Assembly: GCA_947652115.1 (NCBI GenBank)
Contig: OX393568.1
Span: forward strand, 3,459,960 to 3,523,959
From: Blastomussa wellsi
Taxonomy: Eukaryota > Cnidaria > Anthozoa > Scleractinia > Plerogyridae
Length of the DNA stretch: 64,000 nt
Direction of reading: 5' to 3'
Numbering within the stretch: the stretch's first letter is position 1; every line of letters starts with the position of its first letter. Under the pieces are notes generated by a model. It was not told the DNA's origin and did not search any database. It saw only the letters and a program-made list of their open reading frames with translations. This document shows, in pieces, positions 47,557-58,955 of this stretch. A program made the position numbers and the translations under genes.

Positions 47557-48405
47557 TTGCCCTATTTCCGGACGATCGTTACGAGATAAATACACCGCCT
47601 TTCTTGGGAACATTCTTCTCCCTCGTGGCAAAATATATCTTATAAAAGTTGAATAAAGAAACATTCATTTAAAAGATTACTTTTTGTCCGAAATTGAAAG
47701 CTTTTTCTTTCGATCAGTTAGCGAAGAAGTCATCAATGTTTTGAAACCACTCAAGCCGACATATTTGATTTGTATTACGGTAAGACGAGGAAGACTGGCG
47801 ACTGATTTATTCCATACTTGACTGGACTTGGAAAACAACACGCAAATACTTTTTTTCCAATTTCAAGTAAGTTGGAATTGCGAAAGAGAGTTAAAAGGCT
47901 TGTCTTTCAACAACTCTTCGATAAGATTGCATTTAAAACTTAAACCCTGAAATCTAGTTTGCTATCGTTAGGTGTCCGGAAATATGAACACCTTACCAAA
48001 TGCAAACTAGCCTTTTTTTGTGGTCAATTTCGAAGATAAGAAACTGAAAACGGAAAATTCTTATATGCTGACAAACCTAGTCCTTTAAGCTTTACTTATG
48101 TCCAAAAAAAGTTTAATCTGTATCGTATTTTGCGAGAACAGACCGCTTAACTGTAAATAGGTAATTCGACGCGCGCTAAAAATCGCATTTGAGAAGGGAC
48201 AAATTTTACCTACCTCGACTGAAAGCTTGCATGTGCCCGCCTAAACGGAGCGTACGTGGCTAGGCCACGAAGGTATCAAACGAAAGCTGATTAGTTGATA
48301 AGTCTTCGGAATATATCCATCGGATTTGCTTTATTGTTTCAACGAAATACGGAATCGTTAAGTTGAAGTGTTCAGAAATAGGGGTGTACGGGAAATAGGG
48401 CAACA
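47557..48405. mobile_element. Possible TIR element with GTTGCCCTATTTCC ends
   Basis: GTTGCCCTATTTCCGG at the left and GGGAAATAGGGCAAC at the right are inverted, 850 bp apart. A second GCCCTATTTCCGG copy lies just left of it (47541). No transposase frame is seen. Confidence 0.45.
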
Positions 48406-49309
48406 TACTGTACATGTAAGGTATTCTCATGCCAGCCTTGTATAATTTTGCCAACATATTTCTGTATTACATCAGCCCCAATTGCTCGAGAATACAGTTT
48501 CATTTCAGTTCGTATAATCTACATCCAAGCAGTCGGTAGTGCTGCAGCTGTCGTAGGCTTTTAATTCTACCGAAGCAGTTGTTATTGTTTTAGGGACTTG
48601 GGGCATTGTTCCTGTTGTTTGTTCTATTGTAGGTTAGGGTATCGAGCCCTTCATGTGAGACCTTACCATAGCTGGTACATCGCCCGGTTAACTTCGCCCC
48701 AAGATTGTTCTATCCTCGTGTACCGGTGCACAAGGGATAACCATTGTCAGAAGTGCATAAAATTTTACATGTATTTTGGAGTCACAGACGATGAATAAAA
48801 GCGGACAAAACATTAGCTTGTTCCTGAAGATTACATCGACAAATGGTCAGAAATTTTCGCGCGACGTACGATTCTCACTGGCGCTCACAAAGCCATATGA
48901 TCAGTCGGGTCGTTTTGCTGCCTGTCAGATTGACGGAAAAGATGAACGTGCTGGCCGTGAAATGTATCGTCTGGATTCATGCTGTGAAGTTAATGAACAA
49001 GACGCTGCTCGTTGCGCTGTGACGGTTAGATTTCGATGTTGCGTCTTTTGGCTTGCTGTAAAAGCAATGCTGCAAAATAATAGATTTTCATCGGTTTTGA
49101 TTAAAATTAGTGCTCGAGAGTTTTCTCAAAAAGGCATTTTATTTGAACAGCCTCCTTGTTTGCCGAAATAATTTTCCATTCGGTGTCCGTACGCGTAAAG
49201 TCATTTACACCACTTATCCACCTCCGAGTTAACCAATCAGAGCACGCGAAAAGCACACTTCACTTGTGTGGTAAATACTACTAATAATAACAATCGAATT
49301 TGTTTGTTC

Positions 49310-49450
49310 GTACGTGCTAACGAGGTTAGCACGTAACAGTCTTGCGACTGACAAACCTGTGGTTCTCGAATTCCCTATCGCAGAATTGGAATTTAGAGGT
49401 TTTTGTGAGTAGCGCTTAATTGCAGGAATGGCTCCGGGCTCGGAATGCAC
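49310..49450 (-). mobile_element. SINE tail fragment
   Basis: The block TAACGAGG.TAGCACGTAA, GACTGACAAACCTGTGG and GAATTGGAATTTAGAGGTTT matches the end of the SINE at 18402-18500. Confidence 0.6.
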
Positions 49451-49479
49451 TGGGAACGAATTTGGTTAGCTAAATTAGA

Positions 49480-49640
49480 CTACAAAATCACCCTGGTTAG
49501 CCTATTATAACACTGCGGTTAGCCTACTAAGCAATCCGGTTAGCCTACTGAGCACTGCGGTTAGCCTATTAAGCAATCCGGTTAGCCTACTTTTGCATTC
49601 CGGTTAGCCTACTAAGCACTGCGGTTATGCGGTTAGCTCT
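49480..49640. repeat. Minisatellite, GGTTAGCCTA repeat
   Basis: About seven copies of a 22-base unit (GGTTAGCCTACTAAGCA-like), alternating CTGC and ATCC variants. Confidence 0.85.
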
Positions 49641-49686
49641 CAAGAATGGTAAGGGTAACACGATAAAATCTTAAAATTTTCGGTGT

Positions 49687-49880
49687 TCGGCAGCCGGACC
49701 TCGGTAGTGTAGTGGTTAGTAGGAGCCATTCCTGCATTTAACGCCATGTGTTTTTGTGGGGGGTTAAAACCAGAGAGTCCGGAGGAAAACCTTCGGAGGA
49801 AGGATATGAACAAACAACAAACTCACCACTCATGTGACGCCGGGTCTGGGAATCGAATCTAGGGACGCATTGGTAGAAGC
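49687..49880. mobile_element. tRNA-derived SINE fragment
   Basis: It has CTCGGTAGTGTAGTGGTTAG, TTTTTGTGGGGGG, AAAACCTTCGGAGGAAGGA and GACGCCGGGTCTGGGAATCG, the same layout as 18402-18655 but rearranged and more degenerate. Confidence 0.55.
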
Positions 49881-50713
49881 TATTGACGGGTTTATTCTGG
49901 GGTCTGATTGTCAAGAGCTTTGTACACTATAATTCACAGCCAAGGAAGCCAGTAGAGATGAAATAAAGCGGGCGAAATAGGATCAAACGTGCGAATCCTA
50001 AAGATGGTCGCAATGACCATATTTTAACATTTATTGAACAAGGACATTAAGCCAGTTCACGGTATTCTATAAACTATTCAGCAAGATTCTGGCAAAGCTA
50101 TATTTTATCATTCCAAGTTCTCTTTGATCCAACTGCTTCAACCTGCAACAAAGAAAACAAGAATACAATCAAATCCCTCCTTACGGACAACTCTCTAGTA
50201 CCGACAGTTTCCTATGTCCCGACAAAATTCTCATAATAATACGGACCCTCTCTAATACGAACCCTCTCTAATACGAAAATATGAATCTCGGCTCCAGCAG
50301 AGAGCAAATACATATAATGGAAACTCAAAACACTAGACTTTCATTTGCATACCGCTCGTCGCGCGGGTTAACAGGGAAAAACCACCCCATCAAGTATTAA
50401 AGGACACCCTCGATCAAGACCTCCCTTACAGAGGACTTCTACCTACACCAAACCCAAATCCCCTCTAATAAGAACATCTCCGATCCACCTAAGTCCCCGT
50501 GAAATTATCCAAGTATAAAGATCTTGAAATTGAAATAATGTGACAGATGAAGACAGTTGTAATCCCAGGCAGTAAGTGTATCCGTGAAATATCCCAGGAA
50601 ACATAAACCTGCAATCGCACACCTAACAACAATCCCCTATGTGCCCTAGGTTCATTGTTTGAACCAAGTAACATCACCAAAGGAACAGTTTTTTATAATT
50701 ATAAACAATGTAA

Positions 50714-50746
<33 letters not shown>

Positions 50747-50910
50747 CAATAATTAGTAATACACTTTATTCAATTATTCACAATACTATTTACAATCTTA
50801 AAATAAACGGCAGAAAACATGAAAATAAAAGTAGAATTTACATCTTTCAGTATTGTAACTCATTTTCATATTATTATGACAAATAAAAGAATTGACATCA
50901 AGCTCTGATG

Positions 50911-50969
<59 letters not shown>

Positions 50970-51823
50970 TTATAAGCAAATTAGGGACCTTGAAATACAC
51001 CTAATTACAATAACGAAAGATAGCAAGAATAAGAAAAAGAAAAAGGGAAAAAGTAACTCGGCAAACAAACAGATTTTTGGGTTGAAATAATTCTCAAAGC
51101 AGTCATCATGTATTAAGGTATAAAAACAGGTTTTAAACTTTGCCCTCTCGTATTTATAATCCTGCAAATGGATTTTCCTCTGATTTATGAATACTATTTC
51201 CAGCGTGTAACCTAATTAATTCCTTTTTCGAATTCCCTTTTTAGTTTTTTTATATATCAACGTTATTCCAATTAGCTGTAAATAAATAAATATGGTGAAG
51301 GTAGTAGAAACTTTTGATATATTTCGATAAATAAGTAAATTGCTACGATGTTAATAAACTATCCAAAAATGTCTTCCTCGATTCTTCAAATAATCAGGTA
51401 TGAAAACTCTTTGTTTTAAATTAACTTATAATTAGCGATAGTGCAAAACTATTTACAACGAACGGTTCTGGTGATGAAAATGAATAGCAAATATAATCTA
51501 CTGGAATATTCGTTAAAAATAACGAAACGCAGCTCAAAATTGGTTCTAAAATTAATGATTTAGAAAAGAGGAGTAACAAAACATATCATTTTATGTAACA
51601 GTGGTTGGTATGATCGTACGCGAGGAAAAGAAACAAACGAAATCTATTTTCTGCTATTTTACAATTACAAATTCTAATAATTCTCCCATGATACTTTCTA
51701 GTTTTTGGCTGAAAACCAAAAACTAAATAAATTAGAAAATGTCCGCATTACTTGTATTAACACTAAAATTCTTCTTGAAATAATTGTTGTTTTATATCTA
51801 TAAATTGTGTTGAACGTGAATAC
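49881..51823. other. Inner non-coding arm of the inverted duplication (right side)
   Basis: Holds the reverse-complement partners of 43930-44130 (at 50080-50290) and 42070-42250 (at 51110-51300). AAT-type microsatellites are at 50710-50750 and 50908-50968. No gene seen. Confidence 0.7.
50908..50968. repeat. (AAT)n microsatellite
   Basis: About 20 uninterrupted units; a shorter tract lies at 50710-50750. Confidence 0.9.
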
Positions 51824-52009
51824 CTGTCTAGGCTCCTACATACACCTCTATGGTATTTTCTTTGCATTCTACAGACCCCAAAAAGCAAAAGAAAAAAGGG
51901 ACCGATGGAGAACGTAAAAGCTCAAGGAACTTCGTCTTGATGGTGTCTTGGACGCTGGTAACATTTGCATTAGGACAATAGGAAAAAGAAGGCTGAAATC
52001 CTGGCTGGT
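51824..52009 (-). CDS. Linker-domain exon LZ, ending in TAG
   Basis: On the - strand: acceptor ttttcttacag (AG at 52011-52010), then DQPGFQPSFSYCPNANVTS, VQDTIKTKFLELL, SVPFFFC, VEC, NTIEVYVGA and an in-frame TAG at 51830-51828. The TAG comes two codons before the position where other linkers have their donor. The phase fits SA exactly. The stop may be a true C-terminus or a disabling mutation. It is the mirror partner of L3. Confidence 0.72.
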
Positions 52010-52275
52010 CTGTAAGAAAATTCAGTTAAGTAAATTAAGTAAGTTAAGTAAATTAAGCCTATTATATTTGGTACAAAATTTTGACGGTAAAACTATGTTA
52101 AAAAAAATGAAAGTTTCCCATTCAATTACCAACATTCACTTGTCTCTGTTTGATGAAGGGCGCATGCCAAGCAGATCATCAATTTAATCCATTGCGACAT
52201 AATTAGCTTATTTTATTTATTGGACAAGTTAAGAGCAAAATAAAAACGTTTTAATTTGCAACCGCTATCTTAATA

Positions 52276-53334
52276 GGACCGGTCAAAAGGTATGGGGGGA
52301 TGGGGGAGTGGGGAGCAATTAAAGCATATTGTGTATATGAAAAGGGCAATTCCGAAGGCCAGTGAAAGCGAAGAGGATCATGACAACCCCATAAGGAACA
52401 CAGATGAAGAGAGCAGCGACGAAGGAAGCAACGAGAGCGACAATGAGAGGTTATAAAGGAAATAGAATGAAAGAGTGGATGTGAAGATAGCACGAAAAAT
52501 GACGGCGCACGATGCACGTTTCCCTTTCGTAAACAAGCGATGCCATTTTTTCATACAGAAAAGAAAGAAAAATTGTACGTCAATTTCACCACTACACTAC
52601 CAGGCTGATCCGCCAAATTCTCGCAAAATTTAATTATAAAAATGACTTTCTTAATCTATTTTACTTTACTGTTGCCGCAGACAACAAATAAAAGCTAACC
52701 GCAAACAAAGCAGTTAGAAAGTGAGCAATTAAGCAATTCGAGATTGTTTATTGGTCTATCACCAAATGATAACCAGTTTCTACCTAGTACAGCCCAGGCC
52801 TAAACTGGAGCAGATACAGCATCGTCCATTCCGAAAAGCTTGGTTACCAATTATGGCATCGACCGTTTACGAAAGAGAAATCAGAAGCGGCGACGAAGAA
52901 AGCATTGATGAACATGATGAAGCAATGACAGGCTGAGATAATCGGACAATCTGATAGAAATGATATATTTGTGCGGTTTGCAAAATAAAAATTAAAACAC
53001 AAGAGGTCTGAGAGGTTTTTCTTTTTCTACAAATAATTTTGAATTGACTATGTACGAAAAAGGAAGATCATTGAGGATGCCCTGTTTTAAATCTGTGGCC
53101 AACTGTTCTAGAAGTATTGATCTGGACTTTGATTATTAAGAAGAATTTTTTTTAATGTGGGCCAATTTCTGTTATAAAATAGGATGACCCACCCCCATGG
53201 GTAGCTAAACATTGAACGACCCTCCATCCCCCCCACTTGACAAAGGCTCAAAAACGGATGACCTAGCCCCTCTCTTCTCCGACTCACCCCCCCCCCCCCC
53301 TCCTATTCATCCCCCTTTAAATTTTGACCAGTCC
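52276..53334. mobile_element. DNA-transposon-like element, mirror copy of 39541-41074
   Basis: The ends GGACCGGTCAAAAGGTATGG and TTTTGACCAGTCC are inverted. Inside on + (52853-52936) is MASTVYEREIRSGDEESIDE, matching the frame in the other copy. It lies in the SA-LZ intron, at the position equivalent to the S3-L3 intron. Confidence 0.65.
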
Positions 53335-53395
53335 TTTATACAGATTCATGCCAGAGTAAGGTGACTAACGTGGATTGTAAGATTTATAAGCTTAC

Positions 53396-53608
53396 CAGAA
53401 CAGTCAGGCCATGGAAGGTCAGTCGAGTACGAGTCTCCTTGCACCGAATAAAATCTCCATTGTCCACTGGAACAGTAATACAGCAGTGGAGGGTTGAAGA
53501 CAAATTCGAACTTGCTTTTACATGTCACAGCACAAACACGTTCCGAGCCAACTACATGACAAGCCAAAGATCCGTTTTTAGGGGGTTCGTACATAGCGCA
53601 CGTTTTCT
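53396..53608 (-). CDS. Sushi/CCP exon SA
   Basis: 213 nt, phase 1-1, acceptor ttaatttacag, donor GTAAGC. Domain KTCAMYEPPKNGSLAC, VCAVTC, LYYCSSGQW, LPWPDCSG; six cysteines kept. Confidence 0.88.
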
Positions 53609-53807
53609 CTGTAAATTAAAGGAGTAAGTGATTTCACATGAGTGGGTTTTGGCACAGCTTGATTATCAAACCTTATTTTCCAACTGCCCAAAATACGTGA
53701 TAGCTATGATCAGCTGGACTGAACAACAAAGACAATGACAAGCTATTTGCATGACCTAAACAAATTATCTGCCCAGGGTCTCTATAATAAGACAGCATTG
53801 TATTTAC

Positions 53808-54053
53808 GATTCAAAGTGATGTGGAAGCTGCATGTTGCTTCATTGCCAGCCTCATCTACCGCGTGATATAGCACTTCAAACGAGCTAGGAACAGAGAACA
53901 AACTTCCTGATTGTCGGCTGGAGACAAGTGATGGTTGGACGCCTGAATCGTCCGTAACTATAGGTCTCTGCCAGCTAACTCTGATTTCAGCTCCTGTGGC
54001 ATCATCTATCACAATGTCGCTTGGGCAAAACGTGAACACTGGTGGCGCTTGGT
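53808..54053 (-). CDS. HYR-domain exon HA
   Basis: 246 nt, phase 1-1, acceptor atttgtttaag, donor GTAAAT. Domain APPVFTFCPSDIVIDD, VSWQRPIVTDDSG, SGSLFSVPSSFEVLYHAVD, AGNEATCSFHITL. Confidence 0.9.
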
Positions 54054-54111
54054 CTTAAACAAATATCATATTGCATGGTAAATAAATATGATCTGTATGA
54101 TCAGTATTGGT

Positions 54112-54612
54112 CGGGTTGACTGACGGACCGACCGACTGACTGCCCTGACTGAACGACTGGTATACTGCCTGAGTGACTGACTGGTTGACTAACAGACTGA
54201 CTGACTAACTGGTAGAAAGATAAACTGTTTGACTGACCGATTGACTAACCGACTGACTGGCTGGCTGACTAACTGACTGACTGATGGACTGACTAGCCGA
54301 CTGACTGACTAACTGGCAGACAGATAAACTGACTGACTGACTGACCGATTGACTAACCGACTGACTGGCTGGCTGACTGACTGACTGACTGACTAACTGG
54401 CAGACGGATAAACTGACTGACTGTTTGACTGAATGACTAGCCGACTGACTGACTAACTGGCAGACAGATAAACTGACTGACAGACTGACCGATTGACTAA
54501 CCGACTGGCTGACTGACTGACTGACTGGCTGGCTGACTGACTGACTGACTGACTGACTAACTGGCAGACGGATAAACTGACTGACTGTTTGACTGAATGA
54601 CTGACGGTTTGA
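54112..54612. repeat. Expanded (ACTG)n microsatellite with higher-order structure
   Basis: A 500-bp tract of ACTG variants in which CTAACTGGCAGAC.GATAAACT recurs (about 54312, 54402, 54457, 54557), giving a higher-order period. It sits in the linker-HYR intron like its short relatives at 28676 and 37100. Confidence 0.85.
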
Positions 54613-54814
54613 CTTGCTTTTAGAAACATGTCGAATTCGCTTTCAAGTGATCAAGCCCTCTCCAATCTTGTTGGGCAAGGGCAAACGGTGATTGTATTAA
54701 TCAAGTTATGAATAAAATGAGCTTTCCAGTTTCTACTGTGAAAGTGAGAAATTTTCATCGCAGTGAATTTCCAATTTAATCAACTGGAATAAAGACGCCT
54801 GAAAAAATTTAGGG

Positions 54815-54990
54815 TTTCAACGGGATCCGAACCCGTGACCTTCGCGATACAAGTGCGATGCTCTATCAACTGAGTGACGTCAATTTTGAAATTGACTTCG
54901 CTCCCATTTCATACACTTGGCCGAAGAGAGGAACTACGAAATCAAGTTGTTTAATTTTGCCAAGAGCACAACGGAATGAAAAACAATTTC
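54815..54990 (-). mobile_element. tRNA-derived SINE in the LA-HA intron
   Basis: On -: CTCAGTTGATAGAGC (A-box region), an anticodon-loop-like CTTGTAT, CGGGTTCGGATCCCG (B-box), plus a body with TTGTGCTCTTGGCAAAAT. Better preserved than the + arm relatives. Confidence 0.7.
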
Positions 54991-55016
54991 TAGCTTATTT
55001 ATTCTTTGGAAGGTAC

Positions 55017-55217
55017 CTGTAAAGGCTCCTGCATACACTTCTGTGTTATTCGTGTTACACTCTTCAGGTTTAAATAGGCAAAAGAAAGGAGGGACCATTG
55101 CAGAATTTAACAATTCAATGAAATTCGTCTTGATGACGTCCTGAACACTGGGATTATTTGCATCACCACTAAAGAAAAAGTATGAATAACCTTCCAACGA
55201 AGACGAGTTCGCCTGAC
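55017..55217 (-). CDS. Linker-domain exon LA
   Basis: 201 nt, phase 1-1, acceptor tttttatgcag, donor GTACCT. YSYFFFSGDANNPSVQD, VIKTNFIELLNSAMVPPFFC, LFKPEEC, NTEVYAGAFT: very close to L1/L2. Confidence 0.86.
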
Positions 55218-55544
55218 CTGCATAAAAAATACAAAAACATTACCACCTATGTCATCCCATTCCAACTAAATGAAGCCTCTTATTGTATGACTGATATTTC
55301 TCATAAAGACGTTATCGACAAAAGCAATTGATACATAATTTACATACGCACTAGAGATATGTTCAGTTAAAAAAATAAAGAATTTCGCCTGTTTACGAGT
55401 AAATATTCAAATTAATTACCTTATATTATATGATATTATATAATAACCAAATCAATGCGCGCGCTGTGATTGGTCAATCAGCTATGGTTTATTGTGCCAG
55501 TAAACTCATGGAAAAATCGCGCGTCTTCTGAATTATTATATAAA

Positions 55545-55728
55545 AGCAATAGACCACAAGTTTCTATGGTTTATAAGCTGATAAACCACTTGGGATGTTG
55601 GAAGAACACTCGAAGAATTCGTAAATCACTCGCCTGCGGCTCGTGATTTACAAATTCTTCTCGTGTTCTGCCAACATCCCGCGTGGTTTATCAGCTTATA
55701 AACCATAGAAACTTGTGGTCTATTGCTT
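55545..55728. mobile_element. Palindromic MITE with GC-rich apex
   Basis: The arms AGCAATAGACCACAAG, TTATAAGCTGATAAACCAC and GGGATGTTGG.AGAACACG are mirrored; the apex CACTCGCCTGCGGCTCGTG is at 55627-55645. Confidence 0.78.
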
Positions 55729-55759
55729 AATTAGAAAACACTCCAAAGAAAATACGCGC

Positions 55760-55942
55760 GCTGATTGGTTAAAAATCGTGTCTCTATAACTCGATGGAGA
55801 CACAAAACTAGCACGAGCTGTTGACGTAATGATGGCGCGAGCAAAGAGAATTTACATTTTGATAGTCAAAGTTAACAAGTTGTTTCTCTTTTTCTCATCG
55901 CGGTGAACTCGAAAAAGCTGTGGAAACACTCGCCTACGGCTC

Positions 55943-55973
<31 letters not shown>

Positions 55974-56000
55974 CTTCCACTCGTGTTTCTTTAACTCCAT
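55760..56000. repeat. Hairpin repeat with GC-rich apex
   Basis: GCTGTGG.AACACTCGCCTACGGC is followed by its inverse; the apex CACTCGCCTACGGCTCGTG is at 55927-55945. Related to the element at 55545. Confidence 0.5.
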
Positions 56001-56489
56001 AGAAGCACGGTACATGTTTTCTATTTCTTAATTTCACGAATTTCACGATTTTAAATCGACAACTAATCAAAGTGTCGCGAAAAATAAGTGTCGCAAACAT
56101 AAGATGATGCGACACTTATTGTGATCATCATTATTAAAAAAATAGTTTTTGTACAAATTTAAGCCTTAGGCATCGTTATTAGGATGTGCTTAACTTATTG
56201 CTTTCCCAGCCTCGACGTTCTTACAAAAAAGTTCTTACTTCTAAATGATAATGAGGCGGATTATATAAAACAGAGTATTCAAGAAATAGGAATCACTTCC
56301 GAGAATTGTTTCGCTGTTACTGCTAACGTAATAAGCTCTTTTCGCTTTTGTCAGTGTTGTTGTTTCTGAGTAAAGTCGTTTTTATCTTGATTCAAGAAAT
56401 GTTTATTGTTACTTCACTTGAGTTCTACGCTGCACAATCTTGTATTAAACACGTTACCGGCAGCAAAATGAGTTTTCTTTGCAACCACA

Positions 56490-56860
56490 ATGAAGCTGAA
56501 GGCAGCGCAATACGAGATACAAAAACCCTGAAATTGTCGCGCACCAGAAACATTTGTTGCGGGTTGTTGAAATGCAGCGCGCTGATTGGTTGATTTGCTT
56601 GGTGTGGAACCGTGACAAGCTGTGAGTTTGAAGAAAAACGGGCAACGTACAAAGCCAAAATTTGTTGCTCAAAGTAGACCCGCGCTCTACTTTTCGCAAC
56701 AATTTTCTTCGAACCGCAATAAATGTTTTGTTGCGCGACAAGTTGATCACGCAAGGTGTAAAACGCGAAACATCGACTCAAAAATTGCAACGAAACAATG
56801 TTGCGCGACAAGTTGAGGGTTCAGTTTTGTATCTCGCATATCGCCACCTTAAAGCTACGT
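56490..56860. mobile_element. TIR element remnant with GCGCGACAAGTTG repeats
   Basis: The left end (AGCTGAAGGCAGCGCAAT, GAGATACAAAA, TTGTCGCGCA) is inverted at the right (TGCGCGACAAG, TTTTGTATCTCGC, CACCTTAAAGCT). No transposase is recognised. Confidence 0.6.
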
Positions 56861-58610
56861 AAATACTAAGCCGGATAAATTTATGAGTTAACGTCGTTTT
56901 AATTTCGCCTCGAAAGGTCTTACCCAAGCGACTTTTTAAGAGGCTTAACCTTGAATGCATTATTCAGTCAGTCCGCTCATGCCTACAGCATTCTAAAACA
57001 TGGCTTGTCGTCCTTTCATATTACACCTGTTGTATCTGTGCTCCTACCTTCTGGCCACATTTAGACTCCATCCCTCCCTTATACTTACTTGTGCATCTTT
57101 TTACACCGGTCTCACCTGCACTCCTATGAGTTGCGGAGGTATGGCGGCCACCTGAAAGAGGGCGATGCATGCCGAACACCATACCCAAAGCCACCAAAGA
57201 ACTAAACATAACTCAAAAGCTATCCAAAACTCAAACACCCCACCTATAGCCAGACCTCAATCCCTCCTTTAGAGGTAGACGACGGCCCAAAAGGGAACGC
57301 AGGGATAAAATTCTTAATACTGTACGCCGTCGATAAATGAAGAGGACCAACCAGAAGGTGACAAAACATCAGCCAGCCAGTTGAGGGCCAGAAACGGCAA
57401 GGATGAGGGCACAAGTGCAACCACACCGAAAACTATGAACAGTCTCGCTTCCGTCTAAATTAGCTTATTGCAGATACAGAAACATTCACTGAAGAGCAAT
57501 CGGGACTTTGTTCTTCCCTTGAGCAAGACGGATCGCTGTAAAAACACTTTTATATTTAGTCAAGCGCGCGGCGCGCCGTTTTTAGTATTTAGCCTTTTAG
57601 CCTTCTTCATATTTTTAACCTTTTTATGATCTGGAAAATAGTTTCACCTTTTAAAGTTTTAGCAATGAAGTATTTAGCTATCTATCGATCTAAGACCGCT
57701 GTAAATAGCTGCACGCGGGAAATTGAATTAAAAGCGATAATCTTTTCCATATTTTGTTGCTATTAAGGTTGCACAATACCTCCACAGCTGTGCTTCAGAA
57801 AAAAATTCCCACCTACATTGTTTTCGCCGTTCAAAGATTTGTAAGCACATCTCGCCTTTACTGAGATATCCGTCAACAGAATGTGCCGCCAGCCAATCAG
57901 ATGGCGAGAGAAATAATTTTCGCGGGAATTAACGATTTTCGAATTTAGGCATAATTGAAAACAGTTTAGTGTAAATTTGTCGAAAGAGTCGAGATTGTAG
58001 CATTAAGGAAGGAAAAATCACTCAAGGACATCGCCGTTCAAAATTCCTCTCACCAAAACAACAATCATAACAAAGCAAGAAGCCTTGTTTTATACAGTAA
58101 CATGCACAATAAGAAACGTTTTAACGACCGCTACATCACACACCAACAGTCTTAAACTGTTCTAACCAAAGCGGTAATCTAAAATTGTTCCCCCATCCAG
58201 TTGATCTTTCAAATGCGAGCGTAGAAGCTGAGGACTTGAAGACTTTATTAAAACCAGTGTCCTCCGAGTCTAGAACCCAGTCTTTGTTAGGCCGTCCACT
58301 AAATGCGTCCCGTTTTTATACCAGACCCCTTTAACGTCTTAGACTTTAAAGGGGTCTAGACGACTTTATTGTCTGTAGCATGAAAACGGCCTATCATCGA
58401 ACCTGCAAATTTTGCTTCCTTCTACAGGTACCACACACGGACTGACGTAAAACAAAACAAACAAAAGATGAGAAACAATGCTGCCCCAAACTACAAAGTA
58501 TCACGAACAAAGGTAAAACAATGTGGTAAAAGATTTGGATAGCGTACATGCAGAAAGGCCAAAATTTTGCTGGTTTATTGACCATATTGATCGCCATATT
58601 GATCGCCTTG
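56861..58610. other. SB-LA intron, remaining part without gene
   Basis: About 1.7 kb within the 4.5-kb intron. No exon, RNA gene or clear repeat is seen. Confidence 0.4.
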
Positions 58611-58874
58611 TGGAGGCGAGCGTGGCCTAGTGGTCAGGGCGCTAGACTTGTAATCAGGTGGTCCCGGGTTCGAGTCCTCCTCCCTGCCACTAAAACGGAT
58701 TTGTCTTCGGTGGTCCCGAATTCAACTCCTCCACGCTTTGTAAATAGCCAACTGGTCTGCCTCCTGCCAGTTGGGATTTTTAAGAACTTTCTGTTTCATT
58801 TGCAATATTTGTTTACGTATTTACAATGTCCCCAATTAGCAAAGTGGTGCTAAATACATTGACACTTAAATAAA

Positions 58875-58954
<80 letters not shown>
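58611..58954 (+). mobile_element. tRNA-derived SINE with (TTA)n tail
   Basis: GAGCGTGGCCTAGTGGTCAG (A-box), an anticodon-loop-like CTTGTAA, B-box GGGTTCGAGTCC, a body with CCTCCTGCCAGTTGGGAT and a tail of about 25 TTA units (58880-58954). The head could derive from tRNA-Thr(TGT). The full length suggests a young insertion. Confidence 0.85.

Positions 58955-58955
<1 letters not shown>

Larger units (their letters stand above)
44331..49189. other. Central spacer of the inverted duplication
   Basis: About 4.9 kb between the paired arms. It holds a SINE (45290), a 23-A run (46138-46160), a palindrome (47081) and a TIR element (47557). A 131-codon frame at 48776-49171 has no recognisable domain. 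No supported gene. Confidence 0.55.

Noticed and set aside
48776..49171. 131-codon frame in the central spacer
   Set aside because: No recognisable domain; the upstream ATG context and lack of splice evidence do not support a gene.
49480..49640. CRISPR-like array
   Set aside because: No unique spacers; plain minisatellite.
54112..54612. CRISPR-like array
   Set aside because: Repeats are contiguous degenerate ACTG units without spacers; eukaryotic microsatellite.
58611..58690. Possible tRNA-Thr gene
   Set aside because: A- and B-boxes are present, but the acceptor stem does not pair and it runs into a SINE body with a TTA tail.
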